Shown: in pieces, positions 1-6,700 of the stretch
Numbering within the stretch: position 1 is the first letter of the stretch
How the letters are laid out: every line of letters starts with the position of its first letter
NCBI GenBank assembly: GCA_900755985.1
Contig: CAAEIL010000202.1
Coordinates: 1-11,054 of the forward strand
Length of the DNA stretch: 11,054 nucleotides
DNA from: Bacteroidales bacterium
GTDB taxonomy: Bacteria > Bacteroidota > Bacteroidia > Bacteroidales > Muribaculaceae
Reading direction: 5' to 3'
Made by a program: the position numbers and the translations under genes
The notes under the pieces: generated by a model
The model's input: the letters and a program-made list of their open reading frames with translations, nothing else
What the model was told of the DNA's origin: nothing
Database searches by the model: none

Positions 1-32
1 CGCCGCTCCCCCCACACAGCGGCGGCTTTTTT
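1..32 (+). terminator. Rho-independent terminator of an unseen upstream gene
   Basis: CGCCGCT (1-7) pairs perfectly with AGCGGCG (18-24), followed by GC and six T (27-32). The stem probably extends leftwards beyond the window, since the GC at 25-26 has no visible partner. It ends a + strand gene that lies outside the window. Bases 33-119 hold no gene or other recognisable feature. Confidence 0.75.
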
Positions 33-119
33 ATCCCCGCCTCGCAGCTCACCGGTATCTCCCGCCGGCCGCCGCACAGCGCCACCCACACATCGCCATA
101 CCCCACCACGCACTTTTTC

Positions 120-151
120 CTTGTCCGTTTCAGAAAAAATCTATACCTTTG
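120..151 (+). promoter_or_regulatory. thrS promoter (Bacteroidetes -33/-7 type)
   Basis: CTTG (120-123), a 20-bp spacer and TACCTTTG (144-151) match the Bacteroidetes primary-sigma consensus TTTG / TAnnTTTG, with an exact -7 box. Transcription would begin near 158, giving a leader of about 60 nt before the thrS ATG at 218. Because the -7 box covers the alternative TTG codon at 149, that codon cannot be the translation start. Confidence 0.75.
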
Positions 152-166
152 CACGATATATTGTTT

Positions 167-191
167 GGCTGCCGTGTTGTAGGCGGCAGTC
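167..191 (+). promoter_or_regulatory. thrS leader hairpin with a tRNA-Thr-like anticodon loop
   Basis: Bases 167-175 pair with 183-191 (9 bp, two of them G-U: 168-190 and 175-183), leaving a 7-nt loop at 176-182 reading GUUGUAG. Set against a tRNA anticodon loop, U177 takes the place of invariant U33, U178-G179-U180 that of the threonine anticodon UGU, and A181 that of purine 37. The hairpin ends 26 nt before the thrS ATG and has no following U-tract, so it is not a terminator. ThrRS of E. coli represses its own mRNA by binding anticodon-like leader hairpins, so a similar translational operator is the inferred role. The structure is seen in the sequence; the function is not shown. Confidence 0.5.
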
Positions 192-217
192 TCTTTGTAA
201 AACATCATAATCGAATC

Positions 218-2155
218 ATGATTAAAATCACATTCCCCGACAAATCTGTCAAAGAATTCAACGAGGGCGTCACTCCCCTCGAAATCGCATCCTCCATCAG
301 TCAGGGCCTTGCCCGCGACATTCTCGTCGCCTCAGTAAACGACGAACCTTGGGACATCAACCGCCCAATAAACGCTGACGCCTCCGTTGCCCTCTTCAAA
401 TGGGACGACCCCGAAGGCAAACACGCTTTCTGGCACTCATCGGCTCACCTGCTTGCCGAAGCTCTCCAGGAATTGTACCCCGGAGTCAAATTCGGCATCG
501 GCCCCGCCATCGAAAACGGTTTCTACTACGACATCGACCCGGGCCAGTACAACATAACCCCCGCCGACTTCCCCGCCATCGAGAAAAAAATGCTCGAACT
601 CGCCCGCCAAAAACAGGACATCGTTCGCCGCGACATCTCTAAGGCCGACGCCCTCAAAGCTTTCGCCGACCGTGGCGAGACCTACAAATGCGAGCTCATC
701 TCCGAACTCGAAGACGGACACATCACAACATACACTCAGGGCAACTTCACCGACCTATGCCGTGGCCCGCACCTTGTCAACACCGCTCCCATCAAGGCCG
801 TAAAAATAACCGCCCTGGCCGGCGCCTACTGGCGCGGCGACGCCAAACGCGGCCAGCTGCTCCGCGTCTACGGCATCACCTTCCCCAAAGCCAAGATGCT
901 CGACGAATACCTCGCCCTCTTAGCCGAAGCACAGAAGCGCGACCACCGCAAACTCGGCAAGGAAATGGAACTCTTCGCATTCTCGCAGAACGTCGGTGCC
1001 GGACTTCCCCTGTGGCTACCCAAAGGCGCTGCCCTGCGTGACCGTCTCGAACAATTCCTCCGCAAAATACAGAAGAAATACGGATACCTCCAGGTCATTA
1101 CGCCACACATAGGCAACAAAAACCTCTACGTGACCTCGGGACACTACGCCAAATACGGCAAAGACTCATTCCAGCCTATCCACACCCCCGAAGAAGGCGA
1201 GGAATATCTGCTCAAACCCATGAACTGCCCCCACCATTGCGAGATTTTCAAGGTTTCGCCCCGCTCGTACCGCGACCTCCCCATGCGTCTGGCCGAGTTC
1301 GGTACCGTCTACCGTTACGAGCAGTCCGGCGAACTCCACGGTCTTACCCGCGTTCGCGGATTCACGCAGGACGACGCCCACATCTTCTGCGCTCCCGACC
1401 AGATTAAGGACGAATTCCTCAAGGTCATGGACATCATCCTCTACATCTTCAAAGCCCTCAAATTCGACAACTACGAAGCTCAGATTTCGCTCCGCGACCC
1501 CAAGAACAAAGAAAAATACATAGGCTCGGACGAAAACTGGCATCTCGCCGAACAAGCCATCATCGAAGCCTGCGAAGAAAAAGGTCTCAAAGCTCGCAAA
1601 GAACTTGGCGAAGCCGCATTCTACGGTCCGAAACTCGACTTCATGGTCAAAGATGCTATCGGCCGCCGCTGGCAACTCGGTACAATCCAGGTCGACTACA
1701 ACCTCCCCGAACGATTCCAGCTCGAATTCACCGGCAAGGACAACCTCAAACACCGTCCGGTAATGATTCACCGCGCACCCTTCGGCTCGATGGAACGTTT
1801 CGTCGCCGTCCTGCTCGAGCACACCGCCGGGCGTTTCCCCCTGTGGCTCGCTCCCGACCAGGCCGTAATCCTGCCTATCTCTGAGAAGTTCAACGACTAC
1901 GCCGAGAAAGTCCGTCAGGAACTCGACCAATACGACATACGTGCCTTCGTCGACGACCGCAACGAGAAAATCGGCAAGAAAATTCGCGACAACGAGCTCA
2001 AACGCATACCCTATCTGCTCATCGTAGGCGAAAAAGAACAAGAAAATAACGAAATTTCTGTAAGAAAACAGGGCGAAGGTGACAAAGGTTCGATGAAAAT
2101 TACTAACTTTGCAGAATCTTTGGACGCCGAAGTCAAAGCAGCGACCAAAATCTGA
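218..2155 (+). CDS. thrS: Threonyl-tRNA synthetase (ThrRS)
   Basis: This cytoplasmic class II synthetase charges tRNA-Thr with threonine. The 645-residue product is full length and has the standard order: TGS domain (about 1-61), editing domain (about 65-225) with HSSAH at 73-77 and CRGPH at 181-185, catalytic core (about 245-540) and anticodon-binding domain (about 545-640). The three expected zinc ligands are present: Cys337 in MNCPHH, His388 and His518. Motif 2 lies around 366-388 and motif 3 around 518-528 (HRAPFGSMERF). The frame is open back to a TTG at 149, but that codon lies inside the promoter; the ATG at 218 gives the conserved MIKITFPD start and follows an A-rich, SD-less leader. 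It heads the conserved thrS-infC-rpmI-rplT cluster, with infC 59 bp downstream. Confidence 0.98.
   Translation: MIKITFPDKSVKEFNEGVTPLEIASSISQGLARDILVASVNDEPWDINRPINADASVALFKWDDPEGKHAFWHSSAHLLAEALQELYPGVKFGIGPAIENGFYYDIDPGQYNITPADFPAIEKKMLELARQKQDIVRRDISKADALKAFADRGETYKCELISELEDGHITTYTQGNFTDLCRGPHLVNTAPIKAVKITALAGAYWRGDAKRGQLLRVYGITFPKAKMLDEYLALLAEAQKRDHRKLGKEMELFAFSQNVGAGLPLWLPKGAALRDRLEQFLRKIQKKYGYLQVITPHIGNKNLYVTSGHYAKYGKDSFQPIHTPEEGEEYLLKPMNCPHHCEIFKVSPRSYRDLPMRLAEFGTVYRYEQSGELHGLTRVRGFTQDDAHIFCAPDQIKDEFLKVMDIILYIFKALKFDNYEAQISLRDPKNKEKYIGSDENWHLAEQAIIEACEEKGLKARKELGEAAFYGPKLDFMVKDAIGRRWQLGTIQVDYNLPERFQLEFTGKDNLKHRPVMIHRAPFGSMERFVAVLLEHTAGRFPLWLAPDQAVILPISEKFNDYAEKVRQELDQYDIRAFVDDRNEKIGKKIRDNELKRIPYLLIVGEKEQENNEISVRKQGEGDKGSMKITNFAESLDAEVKAATKI
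2104..2111 (+). promoter_or_regulatory. Candidate internal -7 box for infC-rpmI-rplT
   Basis: TAACTTTG inside the 3' end of thrS matches TAnnTTTG exactly and lies 103 bp before the infC ATG. The -33 position, 20 bp upstream (2080-2083), reads TGAC, which is poor, so this is only a candidate. E. coli also has infC promoters within thrS, which makes a separate start plausible. Confidence 0.3.
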
Positions 2156-2168
2156 CCTCACCGTCAGG
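2151..2168 (+). other. Small hairpin over the thrS stop codon
   Basis: TCTGAC (2151-2156) pairs with GTCAGG (2163-2168), including one terminal U-G pair, around the loop CTCACC. The thrS TGA stop lies in the 5' arm. No T-tract follows, so it is not a terminator; the AT-rich stretch 2176-2199 leads into infC. It may influence mRNA stability or coupling, or be chance. Confidence 0.35.
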
Positions 2169-2214
2169 CAATACACATTATTTAATATATAAAAAAACAA
2201 CGTCAACTCACTGA

Positions 2215-2805
2215 ATGGTAAAGAAACCCTACAACCCCGGACCGCGCCCACCGCGGCCACAAGGTCCCCGGCCTCCCATGCGCCGTGGCGAAAAGCCCGC
2301 TAACCCCAACCTCATCAACGAGCAGATTCGCGCCCGCGAAGTCCGTCTCGTTGGCGACAACCTCACTCCGGGCATTTACTCCATTCACGAAGCACGTAAC
2401 ATTGCCGACGAACTCGGTCTCGACCTTGTCGAAATTTCTTCGCAAGTCGACCCCCCTGTTTGCAAAGTCCTTGACTATCAGAAGTATCTCTATCAGCAGA
2501 AAAAGAAACAGAAAGAAATCAAGGCCAAAGCCACAAAAGTCGTCATCAAAGAAATCCGTTTCGGACCCCAAACCGACGACCACGACTACAACTTCAAGCT
2601 CAAGCACGCAATGGGCTTCCTCAGCGAAGGTGCCAAAGTCAAGGCATACGTCTTCTTCAAAGGACGCTCCATCCTGTTCAAAGAACAAGGCGAAGTCCTT
2701 CTGCTACGCTTCGCCAACGACCTCGAAGAATACGGCAAAGTCGAACAGATGCCCGTACTCGAAGGCAAACGCATGATTATCATGCTCTCGCCCAAGAAAA
2801 AATAA
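2215..2805 (+). CDS. infC: Translation initiation factor IF-3
   Basis: IF-3 binds the 30S subunit, keeps it apart from 50S and checks start-codon pairing. The 196-residue product has the N-domain at about 32-102, beginning with the family hallmark NLINEQIRAREVRLVG, the signature region KVLDYQKYLYQQKK at 84-97, a lysine-rich linker and the C-domain at about 108-194. The first 30 residues are a proline- and arginine-rich extension (PRPPRPQGPRPP at 10-21) that makes the protein longer than the roughly 180-residue norm. The ATG at 2215 follows an A-rich tract (2191-2199), the usual Bacteroidetes context; an in-frame ATG at 2278 (residue 22) is a less likely alternative that would remove most of the extension. 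It uses ATG, not the rare ATT/ATC start of the E. coli gene. Confidence 0.96.
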   Translation: MVKKPYNPGPRPPRPQGPRPPMRRGEKPANPNLINEQIRAREVRLVGDNLTPGIYSIHEARNIADELGLDLVEISSQVDPPVCKVLDYQKYLYQQKKKQKEIKAKATKVVIKEIRFGPQTDDHDYNFKLKHAMGFLSEGAKVKAYVFFKGRSILFKEQGEVLLLRFANDLEEYGKVEQMPVLEGKRMIIMLSPKKK

Positions 2806-2821
2806 GCCCGACAAAGGCTTA
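2803..2821 (+). other. Small hairpin over the infC stop codon
   Basis: TAAGCC (2803-2808, which includes the infC TAA) pairs perfectly with GGCTTA (2816-2821) around the loop CGACAAA. No T-tract follows, so transcription should continue into rpmI 40 bp further on. The role is unknown. Confidence 0.4.
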
Positions 2822-2860
2822 CCATTAGATAACACGATTTAATTAAACTATTTCAAAACA

Positions 2861-3058
2861 ATGCCAAAGATTAAAACTAACTCCGGTGCCAAAAAGAGGT
2901 TCGCCCTTACCGGATCAGGAAAAATCAAAAGAAAACACGCTTTCAAAAGTCACATCCTGACCAAGAAAACGAAAAAGCAGAAACGCAACCTTACACACTT
3001 CGGTCTCGTCGACAAGACCAACGTCGACAGCGTTAAATCTCTGCTCGCCCTCAAATAA
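2861..3058 (+). CDS. rpmI: 50S ribosomal protein bL35
   Basis: This small basic protein is a structural component of the large ribosomal subunit. The 65-residue product has the family start MPKIKTNSGAKKRF followed by the conserved TGSGKIKRKHAFKSHIL segment and a very lysine-rich middle. Its length is typical of the family. The ATG follows the A/T-rich leader AAACTATTTCAAAACA without a Shine-Dalgarno sequence. It lies between infC (55 bp upstream) and rplT (118 bp downstream), the usual order, and is presumably co-transcribed with both. Confidence 0.97.
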   Translation: MPKIKTNSGAKKRFALTGSGKIKRKHAFKSHILTKKTKKQKRNLTHFGLVDKTNVDSVKSLLALK

Positions 3059-3119
3059 GTCGGCGCTCACTGTTTCTCTTTTTATTTAATTCGTGATTCT
3101 ATTACTTCTTTTACTAACC

Positions 3120-3159
3120 GAATGAACAGCCCAAAGAGCAAGTCCTGCCGCTGTCATTC
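3120..3159 (+). promoter_or_regulatory. Irregular hairpin in the rplT leader, possible bL20 operator
   Basis: Bases 3120-3130 (GAATGAACAGC) pair with 3150-3159 (GCTGTCATTC) to give 10 bp with a single bulged A at 3125 or 3126. The 19-nt top can form a further GCA/TGC helix (3138-3140 with 3146-3148) across an asymmetric internal loop. The hairpin ends 17 nt before the rplT ATG and no T-tract follows. bL20 is known to repress its own operon in other bacteria by binding irregular mRNA stems that mimic its 23S site, so such a role is inferred here from position and shape only. Confidence 0.4.
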
Positions 3160-3176
3160 AAAATCTTAAAGAAAAA

Positions 3177-3527
3177 ATGCCAAGATCAGTCAACCACGTA
3201 GCCTCACGCGCCCGTCGAAAAAAAATTCTGAACCCCCCCCGCGGTTACTTCGGCTGCCGCCGCAACGTCTGGACCGTAGCCAAAAACACCTGGGAAAAAG
3301 GTCTCACCTACGCCTATCGCGATCGCAAACAGAAAAAGCGCAACTTCCGCGCGCTGTGGATTCAGCGTATCAACGCCGCCGCCCGTCTTGAGAATCTCTC
3401 ATATTCCAAACTCATGGGCCTCATCCACAAAAGCGGTATCGAAATCAACCGCAAAGTCCTCGCCGACCTTGCCCTCAACAACCCCGCCGCTTTCAAAGCC
3501 ATCGTCGACAAGGTTAAAAACGCCTGA
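3177..3527 (+). CDS. rplT: 50S ribosomal protein bL20
   Basis: bL20 is an early-assembling 23S rRNA-binding protein needed to form the 50S subunit. The 116-residue product shows the family features: start MPRSVNHVASRARRKK, the GYFG motif at 23-26, NVWTVAKNTWEKGLTYAYRDRK, RNFRALWIQRINAAAR and a C-terminal globular part with NRKVLADLA. Residues 19-21 are Asn-Pro-Pro, encoded across a run of eight C (3233-3240), where family members as I know them usually carry residues such as Lys-Leu-Thr; the frame is intact on both sides. The start follows an A-rich stretch (TTAAAGAAAAA). It is the last gene of the cluster, and a strong terminator begins 18 bp after the stop. Confidence 0.97.
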   Translation: MPRSVNHVASRARRKKILNPPRGYFGCRRNVWTVAKNTWEKGLTYAYRDRKQKKRNFRALWIQRINAAARLENLSYSKLMGLIHKSGIEINRKVLADLALNNPAAFKAIVDKVKNA

Positions 3528-3545
3528 CCCGACCCATCCCCATAC

Positions 3546-3582
3546 AGCCGGCAGCCCCACCCTCGGGTCGCCGGCTTTTTTT
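3546..3582 (+). terminator. Terminator of the thrS-infC-rpmI-rplT cluster
   Basis: AGCCGGC (3546-3552) pairs with GCCGGCT (3570-3576), with the T-run 3576-3582 following directly. This is a strong Rho-independent terminator that separates the translation genes from the adhesin gene. Confidence 0.9.
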
Positions 3583-3655
3583 GCACCCGTCCCCTTTTGT
3601 CACGACCCTCATCCCACCCTCACCCCACTTCGTGTTAAGTTTAGTGTACCGGAAT

Positions 3656-3687
3656 ATTGCCTACACTGTAAAAAAATTGTACTTTTG
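3656..3687 (+). promoter_or_regulatory. Promoter of the large secreted-protein gene
   Basis: ATTG (3656-3659), a 20-bp spacer and TACTTTTG (3680-3687) fit the Bacteroidetes -33/-7 consensus, with an exact TAnnTTTG and the same spacing as the thrS promoter. Transcription should start near 3694, giving a leader of about 73 nt. The leader contains a minor inverted repeat, GGCAC (3711-3715) with GTGCC (3727-3731). Confidence 0.75.
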
Positions 3688-3766
3688 TCACACGTTTTCA
3701 CTAATTATTCGGCACCATGCTTTTACGTGCCACAATTTTCTATCATTTAATCCCCATTTTAACAAA

Positions 3767-6700
3767 ATGAACAAAAGCGTACCCTTTCTGCTTGCAGGAG
3801 CATTGTTAATGAGCTTCAGCGCAGAAGCACGGACGTCAGGACAAGTTCGTTTCAGTTCGGCACAAACTCTGACAAGCGAGATTCAGCGCAACGTCTCTTC
3901 TGCCGACAGTCGCAACGAGCTTGGCACCGCTGTGCGACAAGTTCCGAGTCCCTTTAACAATGGTTTTGCAGCACAAGCCTCAAACCAAATTCAATCACAG
4001 CCTCTGAGCGCATACAGCGCTCCGCTAAAAACCGTATCAGCGACACTCAACGCCTACGGCACAGTCATCTACGCCTCATCGTGGACCGAGAACTCCATCA
4101 ACGAGCGTCGCGGCCTCTACAAGATGCCCGTAGTACAATCAGCAGCCTTCAGCATGCTCTTCGGCACACCCGACCCCGTTTTCGGCTTCTATGATAACGA
4201 TGGCAAATATTACGTCCTCAACAAATTAGCCTACGGCACATGGGTTATGGGCTACGACCTCTATGTCTACGACACCGAGACCAAAGCACGCATCAAAGTC
4301 ATCGAACTCGACGATATGCCTATCTGCGCCACCGATGTTGCCTACGACCCCGTCTCAGGACACGTCTTCGGCTGCTTCTCAGGAGAGTACGGTGGCGAAA
4401 TATACCGCTACTGGGGCTACTTCGACCTCAGCGACAACAACGTCCACAAGATCGCAGACATGGACTTCTCGCTCCGCGCCGTCGCCATAGACAAATTAGG
4501 CCAGGCATACGGCATCGACCTCGAAGGCAATCTCTACAAAGTCGCCAAAGAAACCGGCACTTTCGAGCTCGTCGGCGCCACTGGCTGCCCCAGCCTACAT
4601 TACATGAGCTCGGCAGCCTACAATGACAAGGACGGCTCAATTCTCCTTGCATACTGCAACGATGAAGCCGCAGGCCTCGTCGAAATCAACCCGCAGACAG
4701 CAGCCTCCAGCGTCATTGCCACCTTTGGCGAAGGCGAGGAAGTCATAGGCATGTACATCCCCGCTCAGGCTCCTGACAAAGCTCCGGCCACTCCCGGCTT
4801 CGAAGTATCATGCGTCGACGGCTCCATGACCGCCAACTTTGTCGTTACCATGCCCGACAAACTTTACGACGGCACAGACGCCGCAGGCACGACTATGGGA
4901 TACAAAATTTATGCCAATGGCACCGAAGTTGCCTCAGGACAGGCTCTTGCCGGAAGCACCGTAAACAGTTCGGCAACACTGACACTCAGCGGAATGTACA
5001 CCTTCATAGCCATCGCCACCAACGAAGTCGGTGAGTCCAACCAGGCCAAGGCTCAATGCTACGTTGGCAAAGGTACTCCCCAGGCCGGCAAGAACGTTGT
5101 CCTCAGTTACGCCGACGGAGTCCTCACCCTAACCTGGGACCCCGTAACCGAATCGGCTGACGGGGGATACATCGACCCCGCACAGGTTCGCTACGACATC
5201 ATTGACGCACAGAACAACGTCGTCACCTCCGACCTCAACGTCTGCTCGTGGACAAAAGAAATGCCCGTCCCCGAAAATATCACAGCGCTATGCTATGGCG
5301 TCATCGCCAAATACGATGCCAAGAGCTCGAAAGCCGTCATGTCCAACACCCTCTACGTCGGCCATTACAACGCCCCCGTAACCATGGATATGAAAGACAA
5401 TGCCATTTTCAGCCAGCACACTGTCATCGACGCCAACAAAGACAATAAGACCTGGAAATACTCATCGAGCAAAGGCACATATTACAGCTACGGCAACAAA
5501 GCCGCCGACGACTGGATTATCTCGCCTGCTATATACCTCGAAAAAGGCAAAGCATACGATTTCAGCGCCATAGCACACGCCTACAGCGACAGATACCCCG
5601 AGCGCATCGAAATCAAGATTGGACGAGCTGCCACCGCCGAGGCTATGACCACAACGCTCGCCGAACCAACCGAAGTCCTCGGCGATAACCTCACCATCCC
5701 AGCATCAATCGTTCCCGACGAGTCCGGCGAATACTTCATCGGCATGCACGCCATCAGCGACGGCGGTCAATGGGACCTCTCGCTCGTATCTTACCAGCTG
5801 AGCGCTCCCTATGGAGCCACAGCCCCCGATGCCGTCTCCGACCTCAAAATCACTCCCGCCATCTCGGGCGACCTCAACGCAACAGTCTCCTTCACAACAG
5901 CCTCTGCCACTGTCACCGGCGCCGCTTACACCGGCGACATGAAGCTCGTAATCAAACGTGACGGCGAAGTCATCAAGGAACTGAACGCCGCTGCAGCTAC
6001 CGACCAGTCCTTTACCGACAACGTTCCGGCTGCCGCACGATACACCTACACCGTCGAAGCTTACGACACCGACGGCAACCAGGGCCGCTCGCCTTCGGCT
6101 TCGGCATTCGTCGGTCCCAACGTCCCCAACCCGCCTGCATCGGTTTCGGCCGTCGAGAACCCCGCCAAGACAGGCGAAGTCACCCTGACATGGACACATC
6201 CGACAACCGACGTCGACGGCAACCCTCTGCTCCCTGCCAACCTCACATACAACGTCTACCTCTATGACAACGACGCTAATAAGTGGAACAAACTCAACAC
6301 CGAACCCGTCGACGGCCTCAGCTACACATTCACTGCGCAGCCCGAGACTGACCCACAGACTTTCATCCAGGTCGGCGTTCAGACCATAAACCGCGGCGTT
6401 GACGGCGAATACCTTCAGGGCGCCGGCTTCGTAGCCGTAGGTCCCGCATATTCACTGCCCTTCGCCATGAGCAACATCACCGATGTTCAGAACTACGTCC
6501 TCGGCATCAACAACTGGGACGGCTGCGAATTCGGCATGAAACAGGACGGCGACATGAACGAAGTCGTCTCTCAAGACGGTGACGGACAATTCTTCTATGG
6601 CGAACGCGTCTCGTCCAGCACCGAGCTCGGCACAGGCAAAGGACGCGGCGACCTCGTCTTCGGCAAAATCAACCTCGCCGGAGCCAAGAACCCCGTCTTC

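Noticed and set aside
149..217. TTG-initiated N-terminal extension of thrS by 23 residues
   Set aside because: The TTG at 149 lies within the predicted -7 promoter box, so the mRNA should not contain it, and the extension is not part of the conserved ThrRS sequence, which begins at the ATG at 218.
158..217. T-box riboswitch or transcription attenuator before thrS
   Set aside because: The leader is only about 60 nt, has no T-box sequence and no terminator hairpin with a U-tract; the hairpin seen fits a translational operator better.
1166..2260. 364-residue open frame antisense to thrS
   Set aside because: It is a shadow of a strongly C-ending codon pattern in thrS. It has no recognisable domain and the + strand gene is certain. 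The same holds for other long antisense frames over infC and the adhesin gene.
3581..3766. N-terminal extension of the large secreted protein upstream of 3767
   Set aside because: This stretch covers the terminator T-run and the promoter, and starting at 3767 yields a proper signal peptide at the N-terminus.
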